Assembly (NCBI GenBank): GCA_016432725.1
Contig: JACJDG010000003.1
Location: 6,850,001 to 6,914,000 of the forward strand
Direction: 5' to 3'
DNA: 64,000 bases
Origin: Streptomyces sp. DHE7-1
Lineage (GTDB): Bacteria > Actinomycetota > Actinomycetes > Streptomycetales > Streptomycetaceae
This document shows, in pieces, positions 1-11,800 of the stretch. The position numbers and the translations under genes were made by a program. Positions within the stretch are counted from its first letter, which is position 1. Each line of letters opens with the position of its first letter. Below the pieces are notes generated by a model. It searched no databases, had not been told where the DNA came from, and worked only from the letters and a program-made list of their open reading frames with translations.

Positions 1-1500
1 GCCCCCGTCGACATCCGGCAGCCGGAGGCGCGCTGGGCCGCCCTGCTGGAGGACCTGCGCCCGGCGGTCGTCGTCACCGACCGGGCCGGAGGCGCTGCCC
101 TCGCCCCCCACCACGGCCTCCTCACCGGCACGCGGGTCGTCGACGCCGACACCGTCGAGCCCGGTCACTGGCGTGCGGCGGACTGGCGGGGCCTCGACGT
201 ACCCGACGCCGGATACGTCTACTTCACCTCGGGCACCACCGGACGCCCCAAGGGCATCAAGGGCAGCCTCCGGGCCGTCGAGCACTTCCTCGACTGGGAG
301 ACCGCCGAATTCGGGATCACCGACGGCACCCGGGTCTCCCTGCTCACCTCACCCGGCTTCGACGCGTTCCTGCGCGACGCGCTCGTTCCGCTGCGCTCCG
401 GCGGCAGCGTCCGGGCCGCCGGCCCCGGCACCGTACCCGTCGCCGCCTCCCTCGCCGAGTGGCTGGAGAAGCAGCGGGTCGAGGTGCTGCACTGCGTGCC
501 CACCGTCTTCCGCACCCTGCGGGCCGCCGGCCTGACCTCCGGCTCCCTGCCCCGGCTCCGAACCGTCCTGCTCGCCGGCGAGCCGGTCCGGCCCGCCGAC
601 GTGGCCTGGTGGCGCGGCCTGTTCGGCGACGACAAGGCACTGGTCAACCTCTACGGACCGTCCGAGACCACCATGACCAAGGTCTTCCGGCGCCTCGGCG
701 CCGAGGACGCCGAGGCCGGGACGGTACCCGCGGGCCTCCCGCTGCCCGGCGTGGACGTCCGGGTCCTCGCCGCCGGCACACCCGTCACCGGCACCATCGG
801 CGAGATCGAGATCCGCACGCCCTTTCCGCTCGGCGGCTATCTCGACGGCCGGCCCGGCGGGTTCACCGGCACCCACGGCTACCGCACGGGCGACCTCGGC
901 CGGCTGCGGCCCGACGGCGTCCTCGAAGTGCTCGGCCGCCGCGACCAGCAGGTCAAGGTCAACGGCGTACGCGTCGAACTGGGCGAGATCGAGGACACGC
1001 TGCGCCGCCACCCCGGGGTCCGCGACGTGTGTGCCGCGGCCGTGGCCGAGGCGGACGCCGACCCCGTCCTCGTCGCCTACGTCGTCACCGACGACTCCAC
1101 GACGGACGAGGAACTGCGCGCCCACGCCGAGACCGGTCTCGTCCCCGGCTGCCGCCCCTCCCTCTACCTCCGGCTCGCCGCCGTCCCCCGCACCCTGAAC
1201 GGCAAGGCCGACCGCCGGGCCCTGCCGTTGCCGTCGGCCGTACGGGCCCGCGCCACCGAGGACGGCCCCAGGGACGACACGGAGGCCCGGATCGCCGGGG
1301 TGTGGTGCGAGCTGCTGCACCTGTCGGACGTCGGCCGCCACGACGACTTCACCCTGCTCGGCGGCGACTCCCTGGCCATCGCCCGTCTGCTGGACCGGCT
1401 GCGCTCGCTGTTCGGCGTGGACATCTCCCTGCGGACCTTCGTCGACGACCCCACCGTTTCCGGTCTCGCCGCCGCCGTGACCTCCCGGAGCAGCCGATGA
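1..1500 (+). CDS. NRPS, C-terminal A-T part (5' end outside window)
   Basis: The frame is open from base 1 and ends at the TGA at 1498-1500. It holds most of an adenylation domain: the A3 core reads YFTSGTTGRPKG near residue 75, A5 is NLYGPSETT, A7 YRTGDL, A8 GRRDQQVKVNG, and A10 NGKADRRAL with the catalytic Lys. A carrier domain follows with the phosphopantetheine serine in LGGDSLAI (residue about 456). It activates an amino or other carboxylic acid and holds it as a thioester. The A4 region reads FDAF where FDxS is usual. My hand-read specificity code, D-A-R-H-L-A-L-M-T-K, matches nothing I know, so the substrate is unassigned. The next gene starts at the overlapping ATGA, so translation is probably coupled. 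Whether a condensation domain precedes this A domain cannot be seen. Confidence 0.93.
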   Translation, partial: APVDIRQPEARWAALLEDLRPAVVVTDRAGGAALAPHHGLLTGTRVVDADTVEPGHWRAADWRGLDVPDAGYVYFTSGTTGRPKGIKGSLRAVEHFLDWETAEFGITDGTRVSLLTSPGFDAFLRDALVPLRSGGSVRAAGPGTVPVAASLAEWLEKQRVEVLHCVPTVFRTLRAAGLTSGSLPRLRTVLLAGEPVRPADVAWWRGLFGDDKALVNLYGPSETTMTKVFRRLGAEDAEAGTVPAGLPLPGVDVRVLAAGTPVTGTIGEIEIRTPFPLGGYLDGRPGGFTGTHGYRTGDLGRLRPDGVLEVLGRRDQQVKVNGVRVELGEIEDTLRRHPGVRDVCAAAVAEADADPVLVAYVVTDDSTTDEELRAHAETGLVPGCRPSLYLRLAAVPRTLNGKADRRALPLPSAVRARATEDGPRDDTEARIAGVWCELLHLSDVGRHDDFTLLGGDSLAIARLLDRLRSLFGVDISLRTFVDDPTVSGLAAAVTSRSSR

Positions 1501-4500
1501 GCCCCGCCACCGTACCGCTCAGGCCCGAACGCGGCCGCGCGCCGCTCTCCTACGCCCAGCGCTCGATCTGGCGCGCCGAGCAACTGGTCCCCGGCAGCGC
1601 CCTGCACAACGAGACCGCCGCGTTCCGCCTCCACGGCCCCGTGGACGCCGACGCCCTGGAACGGGCGCTGACCGCCCTCGGCGCCCGCCACGAGGCGATG
1701 CGCTGCGCCGTCGTGGCGGACGCCGACGGTGAACCGTGGCAGCACTTCGCGGACCGCGTCCGGCCCGCCGTCGAGCTGACCGACCTCGCTCACCTGCCCG
1801 AGCGGCGGCGCGAGGAACGCCTCGCGGAACTCGTCGCCGGGGCGGTGGCGGCGCCGTTCGACCCGGCCCGGCCGCCGCTGATGCGCACCTGTCTGTACCG
1901 GCTGGGCGAGGACCGGTACCTGCTGCTCTTCGTCGCCCACCACATCGTCGTCGACGCCTGGGCGTTCGGAGTCTTCCTCGAGGAGCTCGCCGCCCAGTAC
2001 GCCGCCGAGACCGGCGGCCCGTCCGTCGAAGGAGCGGCCCCCGGCCGCGACTTCGGGGACTACGCCGCCTGGCAGCGCAGCGACCCCGCCGCCGCGCACG
2101 GCCTCGACCACTGGCGCGAGCGGCTCGGCGGGGAACTCCCGGTGCTGCGCCTGCCCACCGACGGACCCGGCGCCCTCGGCCCGGCCGACGCCATCGCCGG
2201 AGCCGTCCACCGGTTCGTCATCCCCGCCGACGTCGTCGCCCGGCTCGCCTCCGTGGCCCGGACCCGGCTCGCGACCCTGCCCGCCGCCGTGCTCACCGCG
2301 TTCTGCGCCGTCGCCCAGCGCTACACGGGCCAGGACGATCTCGTCGTCGGCATGCCCGTCGCGACCCGCAACCGACCCGCCCTGGGCGCCATGATCGGCC
2401 CGCTGCTCAACATCGTGGCCCACCGTGTCGATCTCTCCGGTGATCCCGCCTTCGACGAAGCCCTGAGCCGCACCCGGCAGCACCTCAAGAGCGATCTCGC
2501 GCACCGGGACACCCCGTTCGACCTGGTCGTCGAGGATCTCGCCCCGAAGGGCGGAGGCCGGTCCCCGCTCTTCCAGCTCATGTACGCCTTCCACAGCGGA
2601 CCGACCACCACCCTGCGCCTGCCGGGCGTCGAGACCACGCCCGCCCCGGCGCACAGCGGCACCGCGAAGTACGACCTCTCCCTGTTCCTGCGGCCCAGGC
2701 CGTCCGGAGACCTCGACGCCGAGCTGGAGTACCGCACCGCGCTGCTCTCCCCGCAGACCGTCCAGGGCATCGCGGAGGGCCTGCTGTGTCTGCTGGAGGC
2801 AGCCGTCGCGGAGCCCGGCCGACGCCTCTCCGAGCTGCCCGTCATGACGGCCGCGCAGCGCCGGCGCGTCCTGACGGGGTTCAACGCCTCCGACCGGACC
2901 CGGCCCGACTGGTCCACCGTCCCCGAGGCGCTGCGCGCCCAGGCGGTCCGGTCCGCGGACGCGCCCGCCGTCGTCCACGGCGACGAGACCCTCACCCGCG
3001 CGGAGCTGGACGCCGCCGCCGACCGCGTCGCCGCGCGCCTGACCGCCCGCTGCTCCGTACGGCCCGGCGACCGGGTCGCGCTGCTGGTGCCGCGCGACGC
3101 CGGGCTCGTCCCGCTCGTCGTCGGACTGTGGCGGGCCGGAGCCGTGCTCGTCCCGCTCGACGAGACCATGCCCGACGAGCGCATGCGATACGTCCTGGAG
3201 GACAGCGGGGCCCGGCTGATCGTCACCGGGCCGGCCGCCCACGCGACGTCGGCCCACGCCGTGCCGAGCGCGGACGCGGCGGAACTGCTGGCCGTGGCCT
3301 CCGGCGACGACGATCCCGCGACCGTGGTGCCCGTCCCGTTCCCGGACGGCCCCGCCGCCGACTCGCTCGCCTATCTGATGTACACCTCCGGCTCCACCGG
3401 CCGGCCGAAGGGCGTGGCGGTACCGCACGACCGCGTCGCCAATCTGCTGCACAGCGTCGTCCGCGAGCCGGGCCTGCGCGAGGACGACGTCCTGGTCGCC
3501 GTCACCTCCCTCACCTTCGACATCTCGGTGCTCGAACTCTTCGCCCCGCTCGTCGCGGGGGCCCGGGTCGTGATCGCGTCGCACGCCACGGTCCGCGACC
3601 CGGACGGGCTCGGCACCCTGCTGAACCGTTCCGGCGCCACCGTCATGCAGGCCACGCCCTCCCTGTGGCGCGCCCTGCTCGACGGAGGCTGGCCGGGCCG
3701 GGAAACGCTGCGGGTGCTCAGCGGCGGCGAGCCCCTCGACCCCGCGCTGGCCGAGCGGCTCCTGGACCGCTGTGCCGAACTGTGGAACCTGTACGGCCCC
3801 ACCGAGACCACCATCTGGTCGACGGCCGGGCGCGTCCTGCCGGGGGAGCCGGTCACCGCCGGGCTTCCCGTGGCCCGCACCTACTGCCACATCCTCGACC
3901 GGCACGGCCGGCCGGTACCCGTCGGCGCCACCGGTGAACTGGTCATCGGAGGGGCGGGGGTCACCGCCGGCTACTGGAACCGGCCCGATCTCACGGCCGC
4001 CGCGTTCGTCCCCGACCCGGTGGGCGCGGACCCGCTGGGCCGCGACGACGCCCCGGTGTACCGGACCGGCGACCTGGCACGCTATCTGCCGGACGGCCGG
4101 ATCGTCGTGCTCGGCCGGGCCGACCAGCAGGTCAAGATCCTCGGCCACCGTGTCGAACTCGGTGAGATCGAGGCCCTGCTGACGCGCCACCCGAGGGTGC
4201 GGGCCGCCGCCGTCGTGGTCGACGGGGAACGCCCCGTGACGCCCCGGCTGGTCGCGTTCGTCGTGCCCGAGCACACCGCCGGGGACACGAACGCCCTCGG
4301 CGCGGAACTCCGCCGGCACCTGCGTACCCTGCTCCCGCCCGCGGTCGTGCCCTCCGTCGTCGCCCCGCTCGACGAGCTCCCGCTCAACACCAGCGGCAAG
4401 GTGGACCGCCCCGCCCTGACCGCGGCGGCCCGCGCCCTCTCCGACTCGGCGGCCACCGCCGAACGGGTCGGGCCCGCCACCGACGCCGAACGAACCGTCA

Positions 4501-7500
4501 TCGCCCTCTGGACCGACCTGCTGGGCATGGCCCCCGGCACGCCGGGAGTCACCGACGACTTCTTCCTCTCCGGGGGCAACTCCATCGTCGCCACCCGGCT
4601 GCTCGGCCGTGTCCGCGACGCACTCGGACACGCGCCGTCCCTCGCGGACTTCTACGCCGACCCCACCCCGCGCGGCCTGGCCACCCGACCGCCGGCCGGG
4701 ACGGAGCCGGCCGGGACCCCCAGGCGTCCCCGGCCCCGGTCCCCGCGCCGGAAGCCCCCGTGCCGCTGACCGACCAGCAGCGGCAACTGTGGCTCACCCA
4801 GCGCCTCGCGCCCGAGTCCGCCGCTTACAACCTGGCGGCCGCCGTGCGTCTCGACCGCCCGGTCGACACCGACGCCCTCACCCGTGCCCTGCACGAACTC
4901 GTCACCCGCCACCCGGTGCTGGCGACCCGCTGCCACCTCGCCGACGAGGGCCCCGTCCTCGTCCGCCTGCCCGCCGACTCCGTCCGCCTCACCGTGCTCG
5001 ACGCGCCGGAAGGGACCGGCGGCAGCGACACCACCCGGGCATGGCTGGACTCCGTCACCGCCGGTGAAGCCGTACGCCCCTTCGACCTGGCCGAAGGATC
5101 GCTGCTGCGGGTCACCCTGCTGCGCGCCCCCGACACCTCCGTCCTGCTGTTCACCGCCCACCACATCGCCGTCGACGGCTGGTCGATCACCGTGGCCGTC
5201 CGCGAACTCGCGGCGCTCCACGCCCTGCACACCGGAGCGGGAACCCCGCTGCCGCCCCCGCCCGGGAGTTCCTCGGGTACGCCGCCGCCGCGGCCGGCCC
5301 CGCCGCCGTCGCGCTCCGCGACGCGCAGCTCGCCTACTGGCGGACCCGCCTGGACGGCCACCCCGGGGTCCTCGACCTGCCGGCCGACCCCGACGCCGGT
5401 CCGTGCCCGCCGGGGGCGGGGAGACCGTGCCCGTCGTCCTGCCGCCGGCCCTCACCACCCGGCTGCGGGCCACCGCCGCCCGGCTGCGGGTCACCCCCTT
5501 CTCCGTGCTGCTCACCGTCTACGCGTCCCTGCTGGGCCGCTGGGCCGGCACCGACGACGTCATCGTCGGCGTGCCCGCCGCCAACCGGGGTGCGCCGGAG
5601 CTGGAGGGCCTGGTCGGCTCCCTCGTCAACAGCCTGCCGGTCCGCGTCGACCTCACCGGGAGCCAGTCGTTCGCGGAGCTCACCCGCCGGACGGGACGGC
5701 GGCTCGCCGCCGACCTCGACCGGCCGCTGGTACCGCTCGACCGGCTCGTGGACGACCTCGGCGTGGTGCGCGACCCCGGGCGGCCCGCACTCGCCCAGGC
5801 CACACTCGTGCTCCAGGAGGCACTGCCGGAGTCGATCCGGCTCGGCGAGGCCACCGGAGAGCTGCGGCCCGTTCCGACCCGCACCGCCAAGTACGACCTG
5901 ACCCTCGCCCTGGAGGAGCACGCCGACCGTATGGAGGGCGTGCTGGAGTACGCCTCCGGAAGGTTCACCCGGGAGTCGGCGGCCCGCTTCGGACGCCACC
6001 TGGAGACCCTGCTGCGCGCGGCGCTCGACGCCCCCGACGCCGATGCCGCGCTCGCCCCGCTCGACCCGGCGGGCGAGGAGACACCGTCGCCCCGGCCGGC
6101 CCGTCCCGCCGGCGCCGCGCGCGCGGAGTACGCCGCTCCCGTCCACGAACTGTTCCGCGCACAGGCGGCGGCGCGGCCCGACGCGGTCGCCGTCCGTCAT
6201 GACGGACAGAGCGTCACCTACGCGGGACTCGACGCCTGGAGCGACCGGATCGCCGCGCGGCTGCTCCGCCTCGGCGCGGCGCCGGGCCGGTTCGTCTCCG
6301 TCCTGCTGCCCACCGGCACGGCGCAGACAGCGGCGGTCCTGGCCGTGGCCAAGACAGGGGCCGCCTTCGCCGTCCTCGACCCCGAGAGCCCCGAACTGCG
6401 GCTGCGGGCCGTGCTCGCGGACGCCGAGCCGCTGTGCGTGCTGGCCGACGAGCGCTGCCTGGCCGGCCTGCCCGGACTGTGGGACCGCCCGGCCGGCCGC
6501 CTCGCCGGTGTGCCCGTCGAGCCGCTCCCGTCCGGTGAGCAGGACACCGGTGCGCATCCGCCGGTGCCCTCCGCGGCGGTCACCGGAGACGACGCCCTCT
6601 GCCTGGTGTACACCTCCGGATCCACCGGGACGCCCAAGGGCATCGCGCTGCCGCACGCGGCGCTCACGCAGTTCGCCGACTGGCAGGGAGAACGTTTCGG
6701 CATCGGCCTCCACAGCCGCGTCGCCCAGTGGGCGCCGTTCACCTACGACGCCGCCTACACGGAGGTGTTCGCGGCCCTCTGCCACGGCGCCACCCTGTGC
6801 GTACCGCCGGACGAGACCCGCCGGGACCCGGTGGCCATGGCCGCCTGGCTCGCGGCCGAGCGGATCACCCAGATCCAGACCGTGCCCGGCTTCTTCGCCG
6901 TGCTCACCGAGGCGCTGGACCGAGGCGGGGCCGAACTGCCCGACCTGGAACACGTCCTTCTCGCGGGCGAGGTACTGCCGCCCTCGCTCGCCGCCGCCTG
7001 GGCCGACCGGACCGTCCGGCCCCGGCTGCACAACCTCTACGGGCCCACCGAGTGCGTACTCGCCACCCACCGCGAACTGGCGCCGGGGAGGAGTTCACGC
7101 CCTCCGTGCCGATCGGCCGGCCCATCGCGGGCCGGGAGGCCCTCGTGCTCGACCACCGCGGCCGGCCCTGCCCGGTCGGCGTGGTGGGTGAGATCCACCT
7201 GCGCAGCGACTTCCTCGCCGGTGCCTACCACCGCAGGCCCGACGAGAGCGCCAAGGCCTACGTACCCGACCCGTGGCGGCCCGGCGGCACGCTGTACCGC
7301 ACCGGGGACCTCGGCCGGTTCCTGCCCGACGGCGAACTCGCCTTCACCGGCCGCACCGGCAGCCTGGTGAAGATCCGCGGCAACCGCGTCGAACTGGAGG
7401 AGATCGAGGCACTCCTGCAGGCCCACCCGTCGGTCCGCGAGGCCGCCGCGGCCCTGCACGGCACCCCCGCCGCACCGCGGCTCCTCGGATACGCGGTCGC

Positions 7501-8053
7501 GGACGGCGCCGTCACTGGGGACGACCTCCGCGCCCACCTCGCCGAACGGCTGCCCGCCGCGGTCGTGCCCGAGAGCGTCGTGCTGCTGGACGCGCTGCCC
7601 CGCACCCGCACCAACAAGAGGGACCGCGCCCGGCTCCCCGCCCCGTCCACGAACGTCCCGGACACCGCGGCACCACCACGCGAAGGGCCCGAGCAGCTCG
7701 TCGCCGAGGCGTGGCGGCGGGTGCTGGGCACCGACCGGCCCGTCGGCCGCCACACCAACTTCTTCGAAGCGGGCGGCAACTCACTGCTGGCGGCCCGGCT
7801 CCAGCTGGACCTCGGCCGCCGCCTGGGCCGTGAGGTGAGGCTGGTGGACATCTTCGCCCGGCCCACGATCGCCGAGTTCGTCGCCGGCCTGCGGACCGAC
7901 ACGGCGGACGGACCGCCGCACGCCCCCCGCCACGGCGGGCCCGCCACCCCCGTCGACGACGTCGCCGCGCGCGCCGGACGCCGACGGGCCGCCGTCCGGG
8001 CCCGGGCCCGCGACCGGGCCGACCACCTCGACACACCGACAGGGAGAGACTGA
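1497..8053 (+). CDS. NRPS, two modules C-A(Gly)-T-C-A-T (four apparent frameshifts)
   Basis: ATG 1497 overlaps the previous stop. Read through single-base losses near 4721, 5262, 5407 and 7086, it encodes about 2,186 residues. Module 1: condensation domain with HHIVVDAW (about 1936-1962), A domain with YTSGSTGRPKG (about 3380), NLYGPTETT, YRTGDL and NTSGKVDR, and a carrier serine in LSGGNSIV. The hand-read code D-I-L-Q-L-G-L-I-W-K is the classical glycine code. Module 2: condensation domain starting at VPLTDQQRQLWL (about 4758) with HHIAVDGW, A domain with YTSGSTGTPKG (about 6610) and NLYGPTECV, and a carrier with EAGGNSLLA (about 7770). Its code, D-A-T-Q-L-A-L-L-A-K, is unassigned, and its A10 is TNKRDR. 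After the shift at 4721 the old frame soon meets a stop at 4767-4769, while the new frame gives a perfect linker and C domain, so this is one gene. It should add glycine and one further residue. Confidence 0.9.
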
Positions 8054-8054
8054 C

Positions 8055-8792
8055 ATGGACGTGCAGAGCATGATGACGGAGCTGCGGAACGCGGTGGGCT
8101 CCGAAGGACTCGACCGGGTCGAGGAGTGCCTGGCCATCCTGGTCGGCGAGCGGACGCCCGAATACCTCCACGACGACCAGGAACCCACCCGCCTCTTCTT
8201 CCCCGAGATCAGCGCCCTTCCGTGGCACGACACCGCGGCACAGCCCTGGACGGCCGGCATGGAGGCCGCCTACGAGGACATCAAGGCGGAGTTCCTCGCC
8301 CTGCGCGAGGCGGAGGCCCGGTTCGCCCCCTACGAGGACCTCTACACCAAGGAACTCGGCTGGCAGGGCTGGGACACCTACCAGATCTACCGCGACGGCG
8401 CCTGGCGCGACGAGGCCCGGGAGCGCTGCCCGAAGACCTGCGAGGCGCTCGGGGCGACCCCGCACGGCCCGCGCGACGGCATGTTCACCGTCCTCAACCC
8501 CGGTGTCCACATCACGCCGCACACGGGCGGCGTGAACCTGCTGCTCACCGCCCACCTGCCGCTGATCGTCCCGCCGGGCTGCGCCATCAAGGTCGGCGAC
8601 GACGAGCGGGGCTGGGAGGAGGGCAAGGTCATCCTCTTCGACGACAGCTTCATCCACGAGGCGTGGAACCGGGGCACCCAGCAGCGCGCCGTCCTGCTGT
8701 GGGACGTCTGGCACCCGGAGCTCACCACCACCGAAGTCCGGGCCCTCGAACACCTGATGCCCCGCTTCCAGCGCTACCTGATGGCGGTCTGA
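8055..8792 (+). CDS. aspartyl/asparaginyl beta-hydroxylase-family Fe(II)/2-oxoglutarate oxygenase
   Basis: ATG 8055 lies 1 bp after the NRPS stop and has AGGGAGA at 8041-8047. The 245-residue protein has the catalytic half of the AspH family: a first iron-binding His in TPHTGG (about residue 156), then WEEGKVILFDDSF, a second iron-binding His in FIHEAWN, an Arg about 11 residues later that should hold 2-oxoglutarate, and VWHPELT. Like animal AspH, it shows only two protein iron ligands. The segment after the first His lacks the arginines that animal AspH has there, so a substrate other than a free acidic side chain is likely. Sitting between NRPS and PKS genes, it probably beta-hydroxylates an amino acid, either free or carrier-bound. 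Which residue it acts on cannot be read from sequence. The family assignment is firm; the substrate is inference. Confidence 0.88.
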   Translation: MDVQSMMTELRNAVGSEGLDRVEECLAILVGERTPEYLHDDQEPTRLFFPEISALPWHDTAAQPWTAGMEAAYEDIKAEFLALREAEARFAPYEDLYTKELGWQGWDTYQIYRDGAWRDEARERCPKTCEALGATPHGPRDGMFTVLNPGVHITPHTGGVNLLLTAHLPLIVPPGCAIKVGDDERGWEEGKVILFDDSFIHEAWNRGTQQRAVLLWDVWHPELTTTEVRALEHLMPRFQRYLMAV

Positions 8793-8870
8793 CCCCCGGC
8801 CGGACCACGCCGCCACCCCCACTCGCCCGCCGACACGCAGGGCCGCACCGAGCCACCAACGGAGAACATC

Positions 8871-11800
8871 TTGAACGCACAGCCGGGTCAGCCGGATTGG
8901 GACGACCGGGTCGACACCGACGGCCGGATCGCCGTCGTCGGCATGGCGGGGCGGTTTCCCGGAGCGGAGTCGCCCGACGAACTGTGGGACCTGCTGGAGA
9001 CCGGGACCGAGGCGATCTCCCGGTTCACCGCCGAGGAACTGCGCGCGTCCGGTGTCTCCGAGGCCGACGCGGCGGCCCCCGGCTACGTGGCCGCCAAGGG
9101 CGTCCTGCCGGACATCGCCGGTTTCGACTCCCACCTCTTCGGCTACAACGCCCTGGAGGCCTCGGTCATCGATCCCCAGCAGCGGATCTTCCTCGAGTGC
9201 GCGTGGGCGGCGCTGGAGGACGCCGGCTGCGATCCGGACCGGGCCCCGGGGCCCGTCGCGGTCTACGCCGGATCCCTGCTGAGCACGTATCTGATCCACA
9301 ATCTGCTGCCCCGCACCGATCTGCGCGCCAAGCTGGGCGTCCCCCTGCTCTTCCAGGGAAACCAGCCCGACCAACTGGCCAGTCGCGCCGCGTACAAGCT
9401 GAACCTGCGTGGACCGGCCGTCAGCGTCCAGACCGCCTGCTCCACCTCCCTCGTCGCGGTGCACATGGCCGCGCAGAGCCTGCTCACGCAGGAGTGCGAT
9501 CTCGCCCTCGCGGGCGGTGTCACCGTCACCGTGCCGCACCGCTCCGGCTACTTGCCCGTCGACGGGGGCATCGAGTCGGCCGACGGCCACTGCCGCCCCT
9601 ACGGCGCCGGCGCCAACGGCACGGTGTTCGGTAACGGCGCGGGTGTCGTCGTGCTCAAGCGGCTGTCCGACGCCCTCGCCGACGGCGACCGCGTCCACGC
9701 GGTGATCCTCGGCTCGGCCGTCAACAACGACGGTGCCGCGAAGGCGGGTTACACCGCTCCCGGCGTGGCCGGCCAGGTGGCCGTGATCCGCGAGGCGCTG
9801 TCCGTCGCCAACGTGTCACCGCGCTCCATCGGTTACGTGGAGGGCCACGGCACGGGTACGGCGCTCGGCGACCCGATCGAGGTCGAGGCGCTCACCACCG
9901 CCTACCGGGCCGCCGGCCCCGGCACGGACGCGACTGCCTGGTGCGCGCTCGGCTCGGTGAAGTCCCGCGTCGGCCATCTGGACACCGCGGCCGGCATCAC
10001 CGGCCTCATCAGCGCCGTCCAGGCCCTGCGCCACGGCCGGATCCCCGCCACCCTGCACGCCGACGGCGACACCCCGGCCCCCGCCCTCACCTCCACACCG
10101 TTCTTCGTGCCCGACCGCCCCACCGCGTGGCCGGCCGGCGACGGCCCCGCCGCGCGGCCGTCAGCGCGTTCGGCATCGGCGGCACCAACGCCCACGTCGT
10201 GCTGGAGGCCGCGCCGCACCCCGCCGGCCGGCCCGGCGACGGGCACGGCACGCCGGAGAGCACCGCCCTCCCGGTCGCGCTGCCGCTGTCGGCCCGTACC
10301 TCCACCGCCCTGGACACCGCCGCCGAACGGCTCGCCGCACATCTCGAGGCGCATCCGGACGTGCCGCTCGCGGACGTCGCCCGCACCCTGCGCACCGGAC
10401 GGCGCCGCCTGGACCACCGCAGGGTCGTCCTCGCCCGCGACACCGCCGAAGCCGTCACCGCCCTGCGCACCGGCGGGCGCCGCGACTCCGTGCGGACCCG
10501 CACCGACCGCGTCGACGCGCCCGTGGCGTTCCTGCTGCCCGGCCAGGGCACCCAGCTGCCGGGTATGGCGACCGGCCTGTACGACGCGCACCCGGTCTTC
10601 CGGGCCGCGCTGGACGAGTGCGCCGACATCCTGCGGCCGCACCTCGGACAGGACCTGACCACCCTGTTGCGCTCCGGGGACCAGGAGGAACTGCGGCGCA
10701 CGTCCCTGCTGCAGCCCGCCGTCGTCGCCATCGGGCACGCGCTCGCCCGCCTGTGGCGACACTGGGGTGTACGCCCGACGGCCCTGCTCGGACACAGCCT
10801 CGGCGAGTTCACCGCCGCCGCCCTGTCCGGCGTCTTCGAGCTGCCCGACGCCCTGCGGCTGGCCGCGGTGCGCGGTCGGCTCATGGAGGACACGGCGGCC
10901 GGGGCCATGCTCGCGGTGCCGCTCGGAGAGGCCGACGCGACCGAGGCGGCCGCCCGGTACGGGCTCGACCTCGCCGCGGTCAACGGCTCGGCGGCGACCG
11001 TGCTGTCGGGCCCGCTCGACGCGGTCGACCGGGCCCACGCCGACCTCGAAGGGCGCGGTGTGCGCCCGCTGCGGCTGCCGGTCGACCGGGCGTTCCACAG
11101 CGCCCTGTGCGAGGAGTCCGCCGCGCGCTTCGCCGAGGAGGTCGCGGGCACCGCACGGCATGAGCCCGCAGTGCCGTTCGTCTCCGGCGTGACCGGTGAC
11201 TGGATCACCGCGGAACTGGCCACCGACCCCGCCTACTGGGCCCGCCAGATGCGCGAGCCGGTCCGCTTCGACCGGGGACTCGACACCCTGGCCGCGCTGG
11301 ACGACGGTCTCGTCCTGGTGGAGAACGGCCCCGGCAGCGTCCTCACCGACCTGGTGCGCTCGGTCCGTTCCGGCGCCGGCGAGACACGGCTCGCCCCGCC
11401 GCCGCTGCCCTCCCGGAGCCGCCGCGGCCCCGAGGACGAGCCCGCCGGCGCGGCCCTGTCCCTGGCCGGGCTGTGGGCCCACGGCGCCCGCGTCGAGTGG
11501 GAGCCCGCTGCCCCCGGCGCACGGGTGACCGGTCTGCCCGGCTACCCCTTCGAGCGCCGGCAGCACTGGATCGAACCCCTCACCGAGGCCCTGCCCGCCG
11601 CACCCGCTTCCGCGGCCGCGGGCCTCGCGCCGCGGGAGGCGGCCGACGCCGTGCACGCCACCCATGTCTGGCGTCCCGCGGACGCCGCCGGCGAGACCGC
11701 CGAGCGGCTCTCCGGCCGGCGCCGGACCTGGCTCGTCCTGATGGACCCGGACGGCGCGGCCCAGCCCGTCGTGGACCTGCTCACCGCCCGCGGACAGATC

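Noticed and set aside
1164-4631. Very long open frame on the minus strand opposite the second NRPS
   Set aside because: It is an antisense shadow typical of very high GC; its translation is Gly/Arg-rich with no family motif, while the plus strand has full NRPS domains.
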